Of a stretch of DNA of 11,493 nucleotides, positions 6,375 to 11,493 are shown piece by piece (position 1 is the first letter of the stretch; the number at the start of each line of letters is the position of its first letter). Origin of the DNA: Chloroflexota bacterium (GTDB lineage: Bacteria > Chloroflexota > Anaerolineae > Fen-1058). The position numbers were made by a program, and so were the translations under genes. The stretch spans positions 1-11,493 of the forward strand of contig JACRBO010000847.1 in the NCBI GenBank assembly GCA_016219235.1, given 5' to 3'. Under the pieces are notes generated by a model that was not told where the DNA came from, ran no database searches, and was given only the letters and a program-made list of their open reading frames with translations.

Positions 6375-7343
6375 TTAATCGCGAAACATCGCCGCGACGC
6401 GCACGCTCTCGACCGGATAGCGGCCGATGGCCGCTTCGTCCGATAGCACACAGCCGCGATAACCCGCCGCGAGCGCATCGTGCAGTTGACACACTTCAGC
6501 GCGAGTGGGCGTCGCGTGATCCGTCATGTGTTCCAACACTTGCCCCGCCATCATTATTGGGACGGGCAAAGTGCGCACTTGCGCCGTGATCTGATGTACG
6601 GCTTCGGCCATGCCGCGCAAGCCCAACTCCGCGCCCAGATCGCCGCGACACACCCACAGTTCGTCGGCGCTGGCGGCGATGGCGGCGCATTCATTCATCG
6701 CGGGCTGGCGCTCCAACTTCGCGATCAGGTACGCATCGCCGATCAAGTCGCGATACTGCGCCATCTCGAGCGCGTCTTTCACATACGAGACGGCATAGCG
6801 CACATCGGGTAAATGTCGTGTCCCCTCAACTATGGCGCGGTCTTTGTCGCTGAGCGTTTCGCGCCGATAGGCCGATCGGGCGTGAGTGATGCCTTTGTGC
6901 GCTGAGATTTCGCCGCCCATCAGCACTCGCGTGGTGAGAGTGGTTGGCGCGATCGATTCAATCGTCAATTTGATCTTCGCGTCGTTCAACACGATCTCGC
7001 CGTCAACGGCGACCCCGGCAGCGGCAAAGAAATCGGAGTGCGGTACGGGCAGCTGATCCGATCGGGTGGTAGAGTCCCCAAAGATAAGTTGAACCGTTTG
7101 ACCTGTGACTAAAGTGATTGGCTTAAACTGTCCTAAACGCCATTTGCTCCCCTGTAAATCGAGCACCAGCGGCGTGCCGCCGGGCAGGACAGGCTGGAGC
7201 GCAGCGAGCCAGTCGTGAAGTTGATCGAGCGTGAGGTGCGAGGTGTTGAGGCGGAAAGCAGTGGCGCCGGCCTGCAACATGGCCTGCCAGATGGCAGGTG
7301 TGTGGCTGGCCGGGCCTAACGTGGCGACAATGTCATAGGGCAT
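6375..7343 (-). CDS. Pyruvate-kinase-like protein lacking the C-terminal domain
   Basis: A 322-residue protein with the A (barrel) and B domains of pyruvate kinase but no C-terminal regulatory domain (usual length about 470-480). Recognisable landmarks: DIVATLGPAS at 4-13, RLNTSH at 31-36 (Arg, Asn and Ser ligands kept), LDLQGSKWR at 61-69 in place of the DTKGPEIR strand, KLE at 209-211 (catalytic Lys and metal-binding Glu kept), RGDLGAEL at 233-240 (metal-binding Asp235 kept), PTRAE at 279-283 and SDEAAIGRYP at 301-310. The TATQ segment with the catalytic Thr is MAGQ (265-268) here, so the Thr is lost. Glycolytic activity is therefore doubtful; binding of a phospho-substrate remains possible. 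The start at 7343 follows the family's usual beginning; a longer open frame runs through a terminator. No strong Shine-Dalgarno is visible. Confidence 0.85.
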   Translation of the reverse strand: MPYDIVATLGPASHTPAIWQAMLQAGATAFRLNTSHLTLDQLHDWLAALQPVLPGGTPLVLDLQGSKWRLGQFKPITLVTGQTVQLIFGDSTTRSDQLPVPHSDFFAAAGVAVDGEIVLNDAKIKLTIESIAPTTLTTRVLMGGEISAHKGITHARSAYRRETLSDKDRAIVEGTRHLPDVRYAVSYVKDALEMAQYRDLIGDAYLIAKLERQPAMNECAAIAASADELWVCRGDLGAELGLRGMAEAVHQITAQVRTLPVPIMMAGQVLEHMTDHATPTRAEVCQLHDALAAGYRGCVLSDEAAIGRYPVESVRVAAMFRD

Positions 7344-7378
7344 GGGCGTCGCTCGGAATGAAAGATCGATCGCCGCCA

Positions 7379-7384
7379 AGTATA
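7379..7384 (-). promoter_or_regulatory. Possible -10 box of the pyruvate-kinase-like gene
   Basis: TATACT on the minus strand lies 35 bases before the ATG at 7343, directly after the T-tract of the preceding terminator. No convincing -35 is present at 16-18 bases, so the call rests on the -10 and position. Confidence 0.3.
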
Positions 7385-7388
7385 GCGC

Positions 7389-7426
7389 AAAACAAAAACC
7401 TGCGAGGGACAACCAGCCCTCGCAGG
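7389..7426 (-). terminator. Rho-independent terminator after the precursor-like peptide gene
   Basis: On the minus strand CCTGCGAGGG pairs over ten perfect bases with CCCTCGCAGG (7426-7417 with 7408-7399) around an eight-base loop, followed by TTTTTGTTTT. It is 80 bases after the stop of the 54-residue gene and cleanly separates it from the pyruvate-kinase-like gene. Confidence 0.9.
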
Positions 7427-7506
7427 CGAAACTTAATCTGGCAATGTATTTGCCCTTGAACCGAGGCCGCATGCTCGGGGCTGCGGTTTCCTTCCGGCGC
7501 GTCGCT

Positions 7507-7671
7507 CTATTGCGGCTGGCTTGGATCCAGCCCCAGCGGATCGATCAATGAACCACCGCCCAGCGGTGAGCCGGCGCGCGTTTCGAGTTTGAGTTCGTGA
7601 ACAATGGCGGGCGGCGTGTAGATCGTGGCGTTTTCGGTTTGATCCGTGGTTGTTTCGATTCCAGTTGGCAT
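7507..7671 (-). CDS. 54-residue RiPP-precursor-like peptide
   Basis: The ATG at 7671 is preceded by AAGGAG with a 6-base gap, a strong translation start; an in-frame extension upstream lacks this. The N-terminal 17 residues are polar (Thr, Glu, Gln, Asp, Asn). Then comes YTPPAIVHELKLETRAGSPL (18-37), followed by a Gly/Pro/Leu/Asp-rich tail GGGSLIDPLGLDPSQPQ (38-54). Y18-x-x-P21-x-Ile23 matches the YxxPxL-type leader motif seen in lasso-peptide precursors bound by PqqD-like recognition domains. However, no acidic residue lies 7-9 positions after a plausible core start (Ala33 or Gly34), and there is no Cys, so a standard lasso or lanthipeptide core is not supported. The gene has its own promoter and strong terminator. 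No maturase is in the window. It may instead be an unmodified small peptide of unknown role. Confidence 0.7.
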   Translation of the reverse strand: MPTGIETTTDQTENATIYTPPAIVHELKLETRAGSPLGGGSLIDPLGLDPSQPQ

Positions 7672-7774
7672 ATCGGTCTCCTTGATCATGATATGAGAAT
7701 AGCGTACTTTGAGCGACAAGGTACCTGATAGATCGGCGAGATCAGTCGGGTTTAAGATGGAGGAACGTGGGTAT

Positions 7775-7783
7775 TTTATAGCA
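7775..7783 (-). promoter_or_regulatory. Extended -10 promoter of the precursor-like peptide gene
   Basis: TGCTATAAA on the minus strand (7783-7775) is a TGn-TATAAA extended -10. A TTGAAA at 7807-7802 is 21 bases upstream, too far for a normal -35. The leader would be about 100 bases long to the ATG at 7671. The rest of the 346-base gap 7672-8017 holds only this promoter and the terminator at 7879-7912; I see no gene on either strand. Confidence 0.45.
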
Positions 7784-7878
7784 CATTGGCACTAATTTGG
7801 CTTTCAAAAGTATTGCAATTGCCTTGCAGTTTCATTGCGTTCAGCCGCAATCTGACTGGTGCAGGGCGGTCGGCGGAC

Positions 7879-7912
7879 AAAACAAAAACTCCGAGACCAG
7901 AAGGCTCGGAGT
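7879..7912 (-). terminator. Rho-independent terminator of the DinB/hydrolase operon
   Basis: On the minus strand ACTCCGAG pairs with CTCGGAGT over eight bases (7912-7905 with 7895-7888) around a nine-base loop, followed by TTTTTGTTTT overlapping the stem end. It is about 105 bases after the hydrolase stop at 8018. The tail is the same as that of the terminator at 7389-7426. Confidence 0.87.
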
Positions 7913-8017
7913 CTCAAGCGATTACGGCAGTCGCCACAGGGCTTTTCCATAGCCCCACCAACGATGCTCACAGCGCCGTCCCCGGCGCGGATTTGCCGCA
8001 GAAGCGCCGACCGACAA

Positions 8018-8965
8018 CTATCCGCTAACCACTTCGTCAGCCAGAAACTCGCGAATCGTCGCCGCGTAGCGATCTGGCTCTTCCATCTCGGGAAAGTGGG
8101 CGCTGTGCTCAAACACCATCAGACGCGCCGTGGGCAGGCGCGTCGCCGCATCGCGGCAGGCTTCGACGCCCGTGTTGCGATCATACAGTCCCACCACGAC
8201 GAGGGCCGGGACGGACAGAACCGCTATCCGATCGAGCAGCGGCGTGTCCGCCGTTTGTTGCGTCAACGCGGCCAACATATAGCCGGTGTTGATCAGGCCG
8301 CTCTCGGACCATAGTCGGCGATTCAATTTGGCGGCGGCGTGATTGTGGAAGAGAAAGCGATCGACAGTTTCGGTATCGACGTTTTGCCAGACCTGATCCA
8401 GCCGCGCGGTCAGGGAATCATTCGTGTTGAGGATGTCGCCCACCACGCGGGCTACTTCGCCATAGGCCACCAGTTGAAAGCCGTAGAGTTGAACGCACGC
8501 GGTTCGCTCGTCGAAGAGGCCGGGTGCGCCTATGCGGCGACCGAGTGTCGGCGATTGAATGATCAGCCGTTCAACGTGTTCGGGGTGCGCCAGCGCATAT
8601 TCCAGCGCCAGTTCGCCGCCAAATGAGAAGCCCAGCAAGTTGAGCTGATCGTGACCGAGCGCCTGTCGCAGCTCGTCGAGATCGGAGACCAACATCTCAA
8701 GCGTGTAGGTGTAAGGATCGGGCGGCTGATCCGAGCGGCCACAGCCACGCTGCTCGTAATAAATCACAGTAGTGAACGCTTCCAACTGCGAGCCGATCGT
8801 GCGTTCGAAGTTGTAGACATGCCCGCCTGGCCCGCCGTGGACGATCACCAGCGGGGTCGTGGCGCGTCCTTCGACCGCTGCACGTTCCACGCCCGCGATC
8901 TGGTACCAGTGCGTGACGCCGTTTACCTTAATCCGATTTTCACCATCGATTAGTCTTGAGGTCAT
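8018..8965 (-). CDS. Alpha/beta hydrolase, proline iminopeptidase family (peptidase S33-like)
   Basis: A 315-residue cytoplasmic hydrolase. The oxyanion segment is VIVHGGPGG at 40-48, followed by YYEQRGCGRSDQP at 69-81, which is characteristic of proline iminopeptidases. The nucleophile is Ser114 in GFSFGGE, the acid is Asp262 in GLYDRNT, and the histidine is His290 in EHSAHFPEMEEP. A helical cap lies between about 140 and 245. The expected reaction is release of N-terminal proline (or another small residue) from peptides; related family members hydrolyse amides or esters, so specificity is not certain. AAAGG stands 5 bases before the ATG. It follows the DinB gene with a 27-base gap and shares its promoter; a strong terminator follows. 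No signal peptide is present. Confidence 0.9.
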   Translation of the reverse strand: MTSRLIDGENRIKVNGVTHWYQIAGVERAAVEGRATTPLVIVHGGPGGHVYNFERTIGSQLEAFTTVIYYEQRGCGRSDQPPDPYTYTLEMLVSDLDELRQALGHDQLNLLGFSFGGELALEYALAHPEHVERLIIQSPTLGRRIGAPGLFDERTACVQLYGFQLVAYGEVARVVGDILNTNDSLTARLDQVWQNVDTETVDRFLFHNHAAAKLNRRLWSESGLINTGYMLAALTQQTADTPLLDRIAVLSVPALVVVGLYDRNTGVEACRDAATRLPTARLMVFEHSAHFPEMEEPDRYAATIREFLADEVVSG

Positions 8966-8992
8966 AGCAGCCTTTCGCTTGGCGTGAGACGA

Positions 8993-9481
8993 TTAAATAT
9001 CGGGCGTGGGCAAGCCGTGCATGCCCAGCGAGTAGAACAACTCGCCGCCGTGATGCAGATCGTGCTCGATGAGATGCCACACGACCCAACGCCGCGAGAG
9101 CGTGGCCGTTTCGCCATAGCGTATGCGCGTGAACGACTCCGCCAGATCGTTGGCGCTCCACCGATCGAGCGCGGCGGCCATCACGTTCCAGGTGAGTTGC
9201 AGGCCGTTCACCAACTCGGCGGTGGTCAGCGCAGGTTGATCGGGTGCGCCGTACAGCGTCAACGGTGTGAGGTTATCGGCGCCCTCGTTGAGGAAATTCT
9301 TGAACCAGCGCGCCCGTGCGCCGATGATGTGCGCGGCCAATGAACCAATCGAGCGTAAGTGTGGCGCGGCTTGCAGCGCCAGCTGGTCGGGTGTGAGCGG
9401 CGTCAAAGCGTCAATCAAATGGCTTTGATAGTGCTGCCAGCCGGCGTAGATCTCGGTGAGTGTATCGCGATGATCGGCCAT
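8993..9481 (-). CDS. DinB-family (four-helix metal-binding) protein
   Basis: A 162-residue protein of the DinB/YfiT fold. The metal-binding histidines fit the family pattern: His51 in GSLAAHIIGARARWF and the pair His140/His144 in the segment WHLIEHDLHHGGEL (136-149). Four helices are expected at about 5-24, 45-65, 86-108 and 130-152. DinB proteins are often thiol-dependent transferases or metalloenzymes (bacillithiol or mycothiol related) but many are of unknown function; nothing here identifies the substrate. The start at 9481 is fixed by AGGAGG 6 bases upstream and a promoter further up; a longer open frame to 9556 would run over that promoter. First gene of a two-gene unit with the proline-iminopeptidase-like hydrolase. 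Confidence 0.87.
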   Translation of the reverse strand: MADHRDTLTEIYAGWQHYQSHLIDALTPLTPDQLALQAAPHLRSIGSLAAHIIGARARWFKNFLNEGADNLTPLTLYGAPDQPALTTAELVNGLQLTWNVMAAALDRWSANDLAESFTRIRYGETATLSRRWVVWHLIEHDLHHGGELFYSLGMHGLPTPDI

Positions 9482-9508
9482 ACGTTGCCTCCTGAAACGG
9501 TGGGGCAG

Positions 9509-9537
9509 AGTATAGCCAGAATGCGGCGGACTGGCAA
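9509..9537 (-). promoter_or_regulatory. Sigma-70-type promoter of the DinB/hydrolase operon
   Basis: On the minus strand TTGCCA (9537-9532) and TATACT (9514-9509) are exactly 17 bases apart. The -10 is 27 bases before the DinB ATG at 9481, giving a short leader that contains AGGAGG. Confidence 0.75.
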
Positions 9538-9573
9538 CCGCGGCCGGCGCGATCATTGGCCGTGTTGTGCCCG

Positions 9574-10089
9574 TTACTCTGCAAACCGAATCACTAATTG
9601 CTCCTGCTCGTCGTAACTGTAATGCGCAAAAAACGGCAAAGCCCCAACCGGGTGATTGATCGCTCGCGGCAGGATGACGGGCAAGTCTTCGACGAGATCA
9701 ACCTGCGCGATATGATCACGTTCGATCCATTCGAGCGTGCCCTCGTCCGATGGGATCGGCTCGCCCGATCGGCTCTCGGCGGCGAAGACGAACAGCAGGA
9801 TGCCGGTGGGTTGATCGCCGTCGACGTTGATCAGGCCGACGAGACGCACGTTCTCAATGTCGAGGCCGGTCTCTTCGAATACTTCGCGGCGCGCGGCGGA
9901 ATAGATGTCCTCAGCGCGTTCGATGTGGCCGCCGATACCGTTGTATTTGTTGGCCCAGAGGCGCTTGTGGGCCGAGCCGCGCAGCAGCAAGACGTGATCG
10001 CCGCGCGTGATGAAGACCAGCGTGCGGGGAATGACGGTGTAGCGGGCGCGCTTCAGGCTGACTTCGATGCCTTGATCGGATTTTGGCAT
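9574..10089 (-). CDS. Nudix hydrolase (MutT-like, 8-oxo-dGTP diphosphatase type)
   Basis: A 171-residue Nudix protein. The complete Nudix box (GX5EX7REUXEEXGU) is at residues 54-76: Gly54, Glu60, Arg68-Glu69, Glu72-Glu73 and Gly75-Leu76. The fold begins with TLVFITRGDHVLLLRG at 23-38 and continues with KYNGIGGHIE at 48-57. It should hydrolyse a nucleoside diphosphate linked to another moiety; the KYNGIGG strand resembles MutT/8-oxo-dGTP diphosphatase homologues, but substrate cannot be fixed. I choose the ATG at 10089 (MPKSDQ) because residues upstream in the same frame are heptapeptides (MHYALCI, MHCALCI, VHYELCI) generated by the heptanucleotide array. There is no strong Shine-Dalgarno before this ATG. 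The gene follows the SGNH hydrolase, with the array filling the 94-base gap. Confidence 0.87.
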   Translation of the reverse strand: MPKSDQGIEVSLKRARYTVIPRTLVFITRGDHVLLLRGSAHKRLWANKYNGIGGHIERAEDIYSAARREVFEETGLDIENVRLVGLINVDGDQPTGILLFVFAAESRSGEPIPSDEGTLEWIERDHIAQVDLVEDLPVILPRAINHPVGALPFFAHYSYDEQEQLVIRFAE

Positions 10090-10091
10090 GG

Positions 10092-10203
10092 GACAATGGT
10101 CAATGCACAATTCATAATGCACAATGCATAATGCACAATGCATAATGCATAATGCATAATGCATAATGCATAATGCACAATGCTTAATGCATAGTGCTCA
10201 ATG
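10092..10203. repeat. Heptanucleotide tandem array, 16 units
   Basis: Sixteen consecutive 7-base units end at 10203. Unit 4 (10113) through unit 13 (10182) alternate only between CATAATG and CACAATG, with five CATAATG in a row at 10141-10175. The outer units are degenerate (GACAATG, GTCAATG, CACAATT; CTTAATG, CATAGTG, CTCAATG). The array fills the space between the Nudix start codon and the SGNH hydrolase end; the last codons and the TAA stop (10186-10184) of the SGNH gene lie inside it. On the minus strand each CATTATG unit brings an ATG. Since 7 is not a multiple of 3, successive units place the ATG in successive frames. Confidence 0.95.
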
Positions 10204-11326
10204 AAGTCAAGAGTTGTTGAGCGATGCGGCGGTTACCTTCCAGATTATAGTGCAATGCCGTATTAGAGTAATCCTCGGCGGGAAGGAAGTTCCATAGATC
10301 GAGATAGGTCATTGAATGCTGACGGGTGAAATCGGCCAGCGCTGCGCGGAAGCGATCGTACAGGTTGCGCTCGTAGTACGAATTATAGTTGACCTCAGTA
10401 TTCGGACCACTGGCGATGTAGATGGGTTCGTTGACGACGAGCAATGGCACACCCGCCTCGTCGGCCATTTGCTGACCCGCCCGCAGCAAAGCCCATTGCC
10501 GGTTGGGAAACGTCGCAAAGCCCGGCAAAGCATTGTTGATTTCGGCCACGGCTTCAACCGGTTTCGTCGTGACCGGTTCGCCCGGCAGCAGATACTCTAT
10601 CGACAAATCCCGTTTCGGATCGACCACCGCGTTGCGCCACGCCCGTGCCACGAGGATCAGCCAATCCCGATAGCGCCCGCCGTGCGTGAAGATCGAGCGT
10701 TGATACCATGCAGCCGCATCGGCATAGCGCAGTGTCTCCCATGTCTCGAAGTGGTAGCGCTTCGCCAGAGCCGGCAATTCCGCTGCGTTGAGGCGTGTGA
10801 TGAGGTGCGCCTCCGGTTCTTGCGGCAGCGCTTGATCGCCACCTCCATTCGCCGTCACGAGCCACACGATCGCGTCCGGCTGATAGTTCAGCGCGTGTTT
10901 CAGAATCAAGATATCCTTCAGCCAATCCGGGCCGGGGTAGGCCAGATTATAAGCAACGGCCCGCCGGCCGTTAAGGGTCGCACCCAGCTGCGTGAAGAGG
11001 CTGGGAATGGCTTCATTCGCGCGGCAGTACAAACAGAACGTGGCTGAATCGCCCAAAAAAATCACGCGGAATTCATCGGGCGCTTTGGGCTGCGCGATTT
11101 GATGGGCGTCCAGCAGCGGCTCGATCGCCCACCAGGTCGGATCGCCGATTTGATCGGCGAGGCCCAGCCGTTCGGTCGGGGGCGTAAACGATCGGTACAG
11201 CCGCGCCCGATCGAGTGTGCCGGCGAGATCGAACGCGATTTGCGCCGCATCAAATATCAGCAGCAAAACGAGCGCTTTGATCAGCACTCGACCGAACTGG
11301 CGCGGCGAAGCGAACGGTGTGTGCAT
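10184..11326 (-). CDS. Membrane-anchored SGNH/GDSL-family hydrolase, MBOAT partner
   Basis: A 380-residue protein with one N-terminal signal anchor (about 13-35, LIKALVLLLIFDAAQIAFDL) and an extracytoplasmic SGNH domain. Block I is VIFLGDSATF at 88-97 (nucleophile Ser94), block II is NLAYPGPDW at 127-135, block III is around VTANGG at 157-162, and block V is TALHYNLEGNRR at 356-367 with His359. The Asp usually three residues before this His is Thr356 here. Its start overlaps the stop of an MBOAT gene by one base (TGATG), so the pair is co-translated. By analogy with AlgI/AlgJ-type systems, the MBOAT moves an acyl group across the membrane and the SGNH protein transfers it to, or removes it from, a surface polysaccharide. 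The acceptor is not known. The last codons fall inside the heptanucleotide array. Confidence 0.85.
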   Translation of the reverse strand: MHTPFASPRQFGRVLIKALVLLLIFDAAQIAFDLAGTLDRARLYRSFTPPTERLGLADQIGDPTWWAIEPLLDAHQIAQPKAPDEFRVIFLGDSATFCLYCRANEAIPSLFTQLGATLNGRRAVAYNLAYPGPDWLKDILILKHALNYQPDAIVWLVTANGGGDQALPQEPEAHLITRLNAAELPALAKRYHFETWETLRYADAAAWYQRSIFTHGGRYRDWLILVARAWRNAVVDPKRDLSIEYLLPGEPVTTKPVEAVAEINNALPGFATFPNRQWALLRAGQQMADEAGVPLLVVNEPIYIASGPNTEVNYNSYYERNLYDRFRAALADFTRQHSMTYLDLWNFLPAEDYSNTALHYNLEGNRRIAQQLLTSLSTMH

Positions 11327-11493
11327 CAGTCGCTCACTCCGAACAGGCGACCGATCGCTTTCAACGCGGCGGGCAGATCGCTGGCACTGAAGAACACCCA
11401 GCCCAGCATGACGAAATTGAAGGTGATGAACCAGTTCGCCAGCGTAATCGCGCGTGTGCTTTTCATTCGACGCGCCCGCGTGAAGTCCCCCCA
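11326..11493 (-). CDS. MBOAT-family O-acyltransferase, C-terminal fragment
   Basis: The window contains only the last 55 codons and a TGA stop (11328-11326); the rest lies beyond the right edge. The peptide starts WGDFTRARRM and continues with TLANWFITFNFVMLGWVFFS (17-36), then a short helix DLPAALKAIGRLFG. The F-N-F-V-x-L-x-W-x-F-F-x-A pattern followed by a short amphipathic end is typical of the last transmembrane segment of AlgI/DltB-type MBOAT proteins. The catalytic histidine is outside the window. The stop shares one base with the SGNH hydrolase start, supporting a membrane acylation pair. Identification rests on a short stretch plus context. Confidence 0.75.
   Translation of the reverse strand, partial: WGDFTRARRMKSTRAITLANWFITFNFVMLGWVFFSASDLPAALKAIGRLFGVSD

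Noticed and set aside
7344..7472. 43-codon extension of the pyruvate-kinase-like protein
   Set aside because: It would be translated from the stem and T-tract of the terminator at 7389-7426; family members start immediately before the DIVATLGPAS strand.
7507..7671. Classical lasso peptide precursor
   Set aside because: The leader motif is similar, but no Asp/Glu occurs 7-9 residues after Ala33 or Gly34, and no asparagine-synthetase-like or transglutaminase-like maturation gene is nearby.
9598..10131. 177-codon plus-strand open frame
   Set aside because: Antisense to the Nudix gene, whose Nudix box is intact; its end runs into the array.
10090..10164. N-terminal extension of the Nudix protein by 25 residues (MHYALCI repeats)
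   Set aside because: The extension is wholly encoded by the heptanucleotide array and is repetitive; the Nudix fold begins normally after MPKSDQ. Kept only as a phase-variation idea.
10092..10203. CRISPR array
   Set aside because: Units are 7 bases and directly adjoining, with no spacers, and no cas gene is present.
10316..11047. 243-codon plus-strand open frame
   Set aside because: It is antisense to the SGNH hydrolase and shows no domain; long antisense frames are common in GC-rich DNA.
1..11493. tRNA, rRNA, transposase, integrase or toxin-antitoxin genes
   Set aside because: I looked for these by reading and by protein motifs on both strands and saw none.

Overview
The window is an 11.5 kb piece of a GC-rich (about 58-60% by eye) bacterial chromosome. 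The gene mix, the isolated small operons, the dispersed hairpin repeats and a secreted protein ending in a short FLPVIQKE tail suggest an uncultured member of the Chloroflexota (Anaerolineae or Caldilineae type). This assignment is inference: there is no rRNA, tRNA or other marker gene to prove it. Eleven of the twelve protein genes proper lie on the minus strand, plus one small precursor-like gene also on the minus strand; only a TPM-domain gene is on the plus strand.

Region 1 (1-2325, minus) is a tightly packed operon read from right to left: a HAD-superfamily hydrolase, a conserved protein of unknown function with an Ada-like HRPCAEC metal-binding motif, an AlkA-type 3-methyladenine DNA glycosylase, and a DUF1294 membrane protein cut by the window edge. 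Overlaps of 8 and 4 bases and an 18-base gap indicate translational coupling, so the unknown Cys-motif protein may act with the glycosylase. Region 2 (2326-2716) is a repeat-rich spacer with three copies of a 7-bp-stem hairpin. Region 3 is a plus-strand secreted TPM-domain protein with a good promoter, converging through a 68-bp inverted repeat on a minus-strand S10 serine carboxypeptidase that lacks a signal peptide.

Region 4 (5393-7671, minus) holds single-gene units: a secreted beta-rich protein with a 280-base leader carrying a near-perfect ribosome-binding site and a tiny ORF; a shortened pyruvate-kinase-like protein lacking the C-terminal domain and the catalytic Thr; and a 54-residue peptide gene with its own extended -10 promoter and strong terminator that looks like a RiPP precursor. 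This peptide and its pyruvate-kinase-like neighbour are the best candidates for an undescribed system, though no recognisable RiPP maturase is in the window.

Region 5 (7879-9537, minus) is a two-gene operon with a textbook promoter and terminator: a DinB-family protein followed by a proline-iminopeptidase-like alpha/beta hydrolase. Region 6 (9574-11493, minus) holds the end of an MBOAT O-acyltransferase, a membrane-anchored SGNH hydrolase (together a likely extracytoplasmic polysaccharide acylation pair), a 16-unit heptanucleotide repeat array, and a Nudix hydrolase whose start codon directly follows the array. Across the whole window the palindrome CGATCG is several-fold over-represented. 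No tRNA, rRNA, transposase, integrase or CRISPR array was seen.
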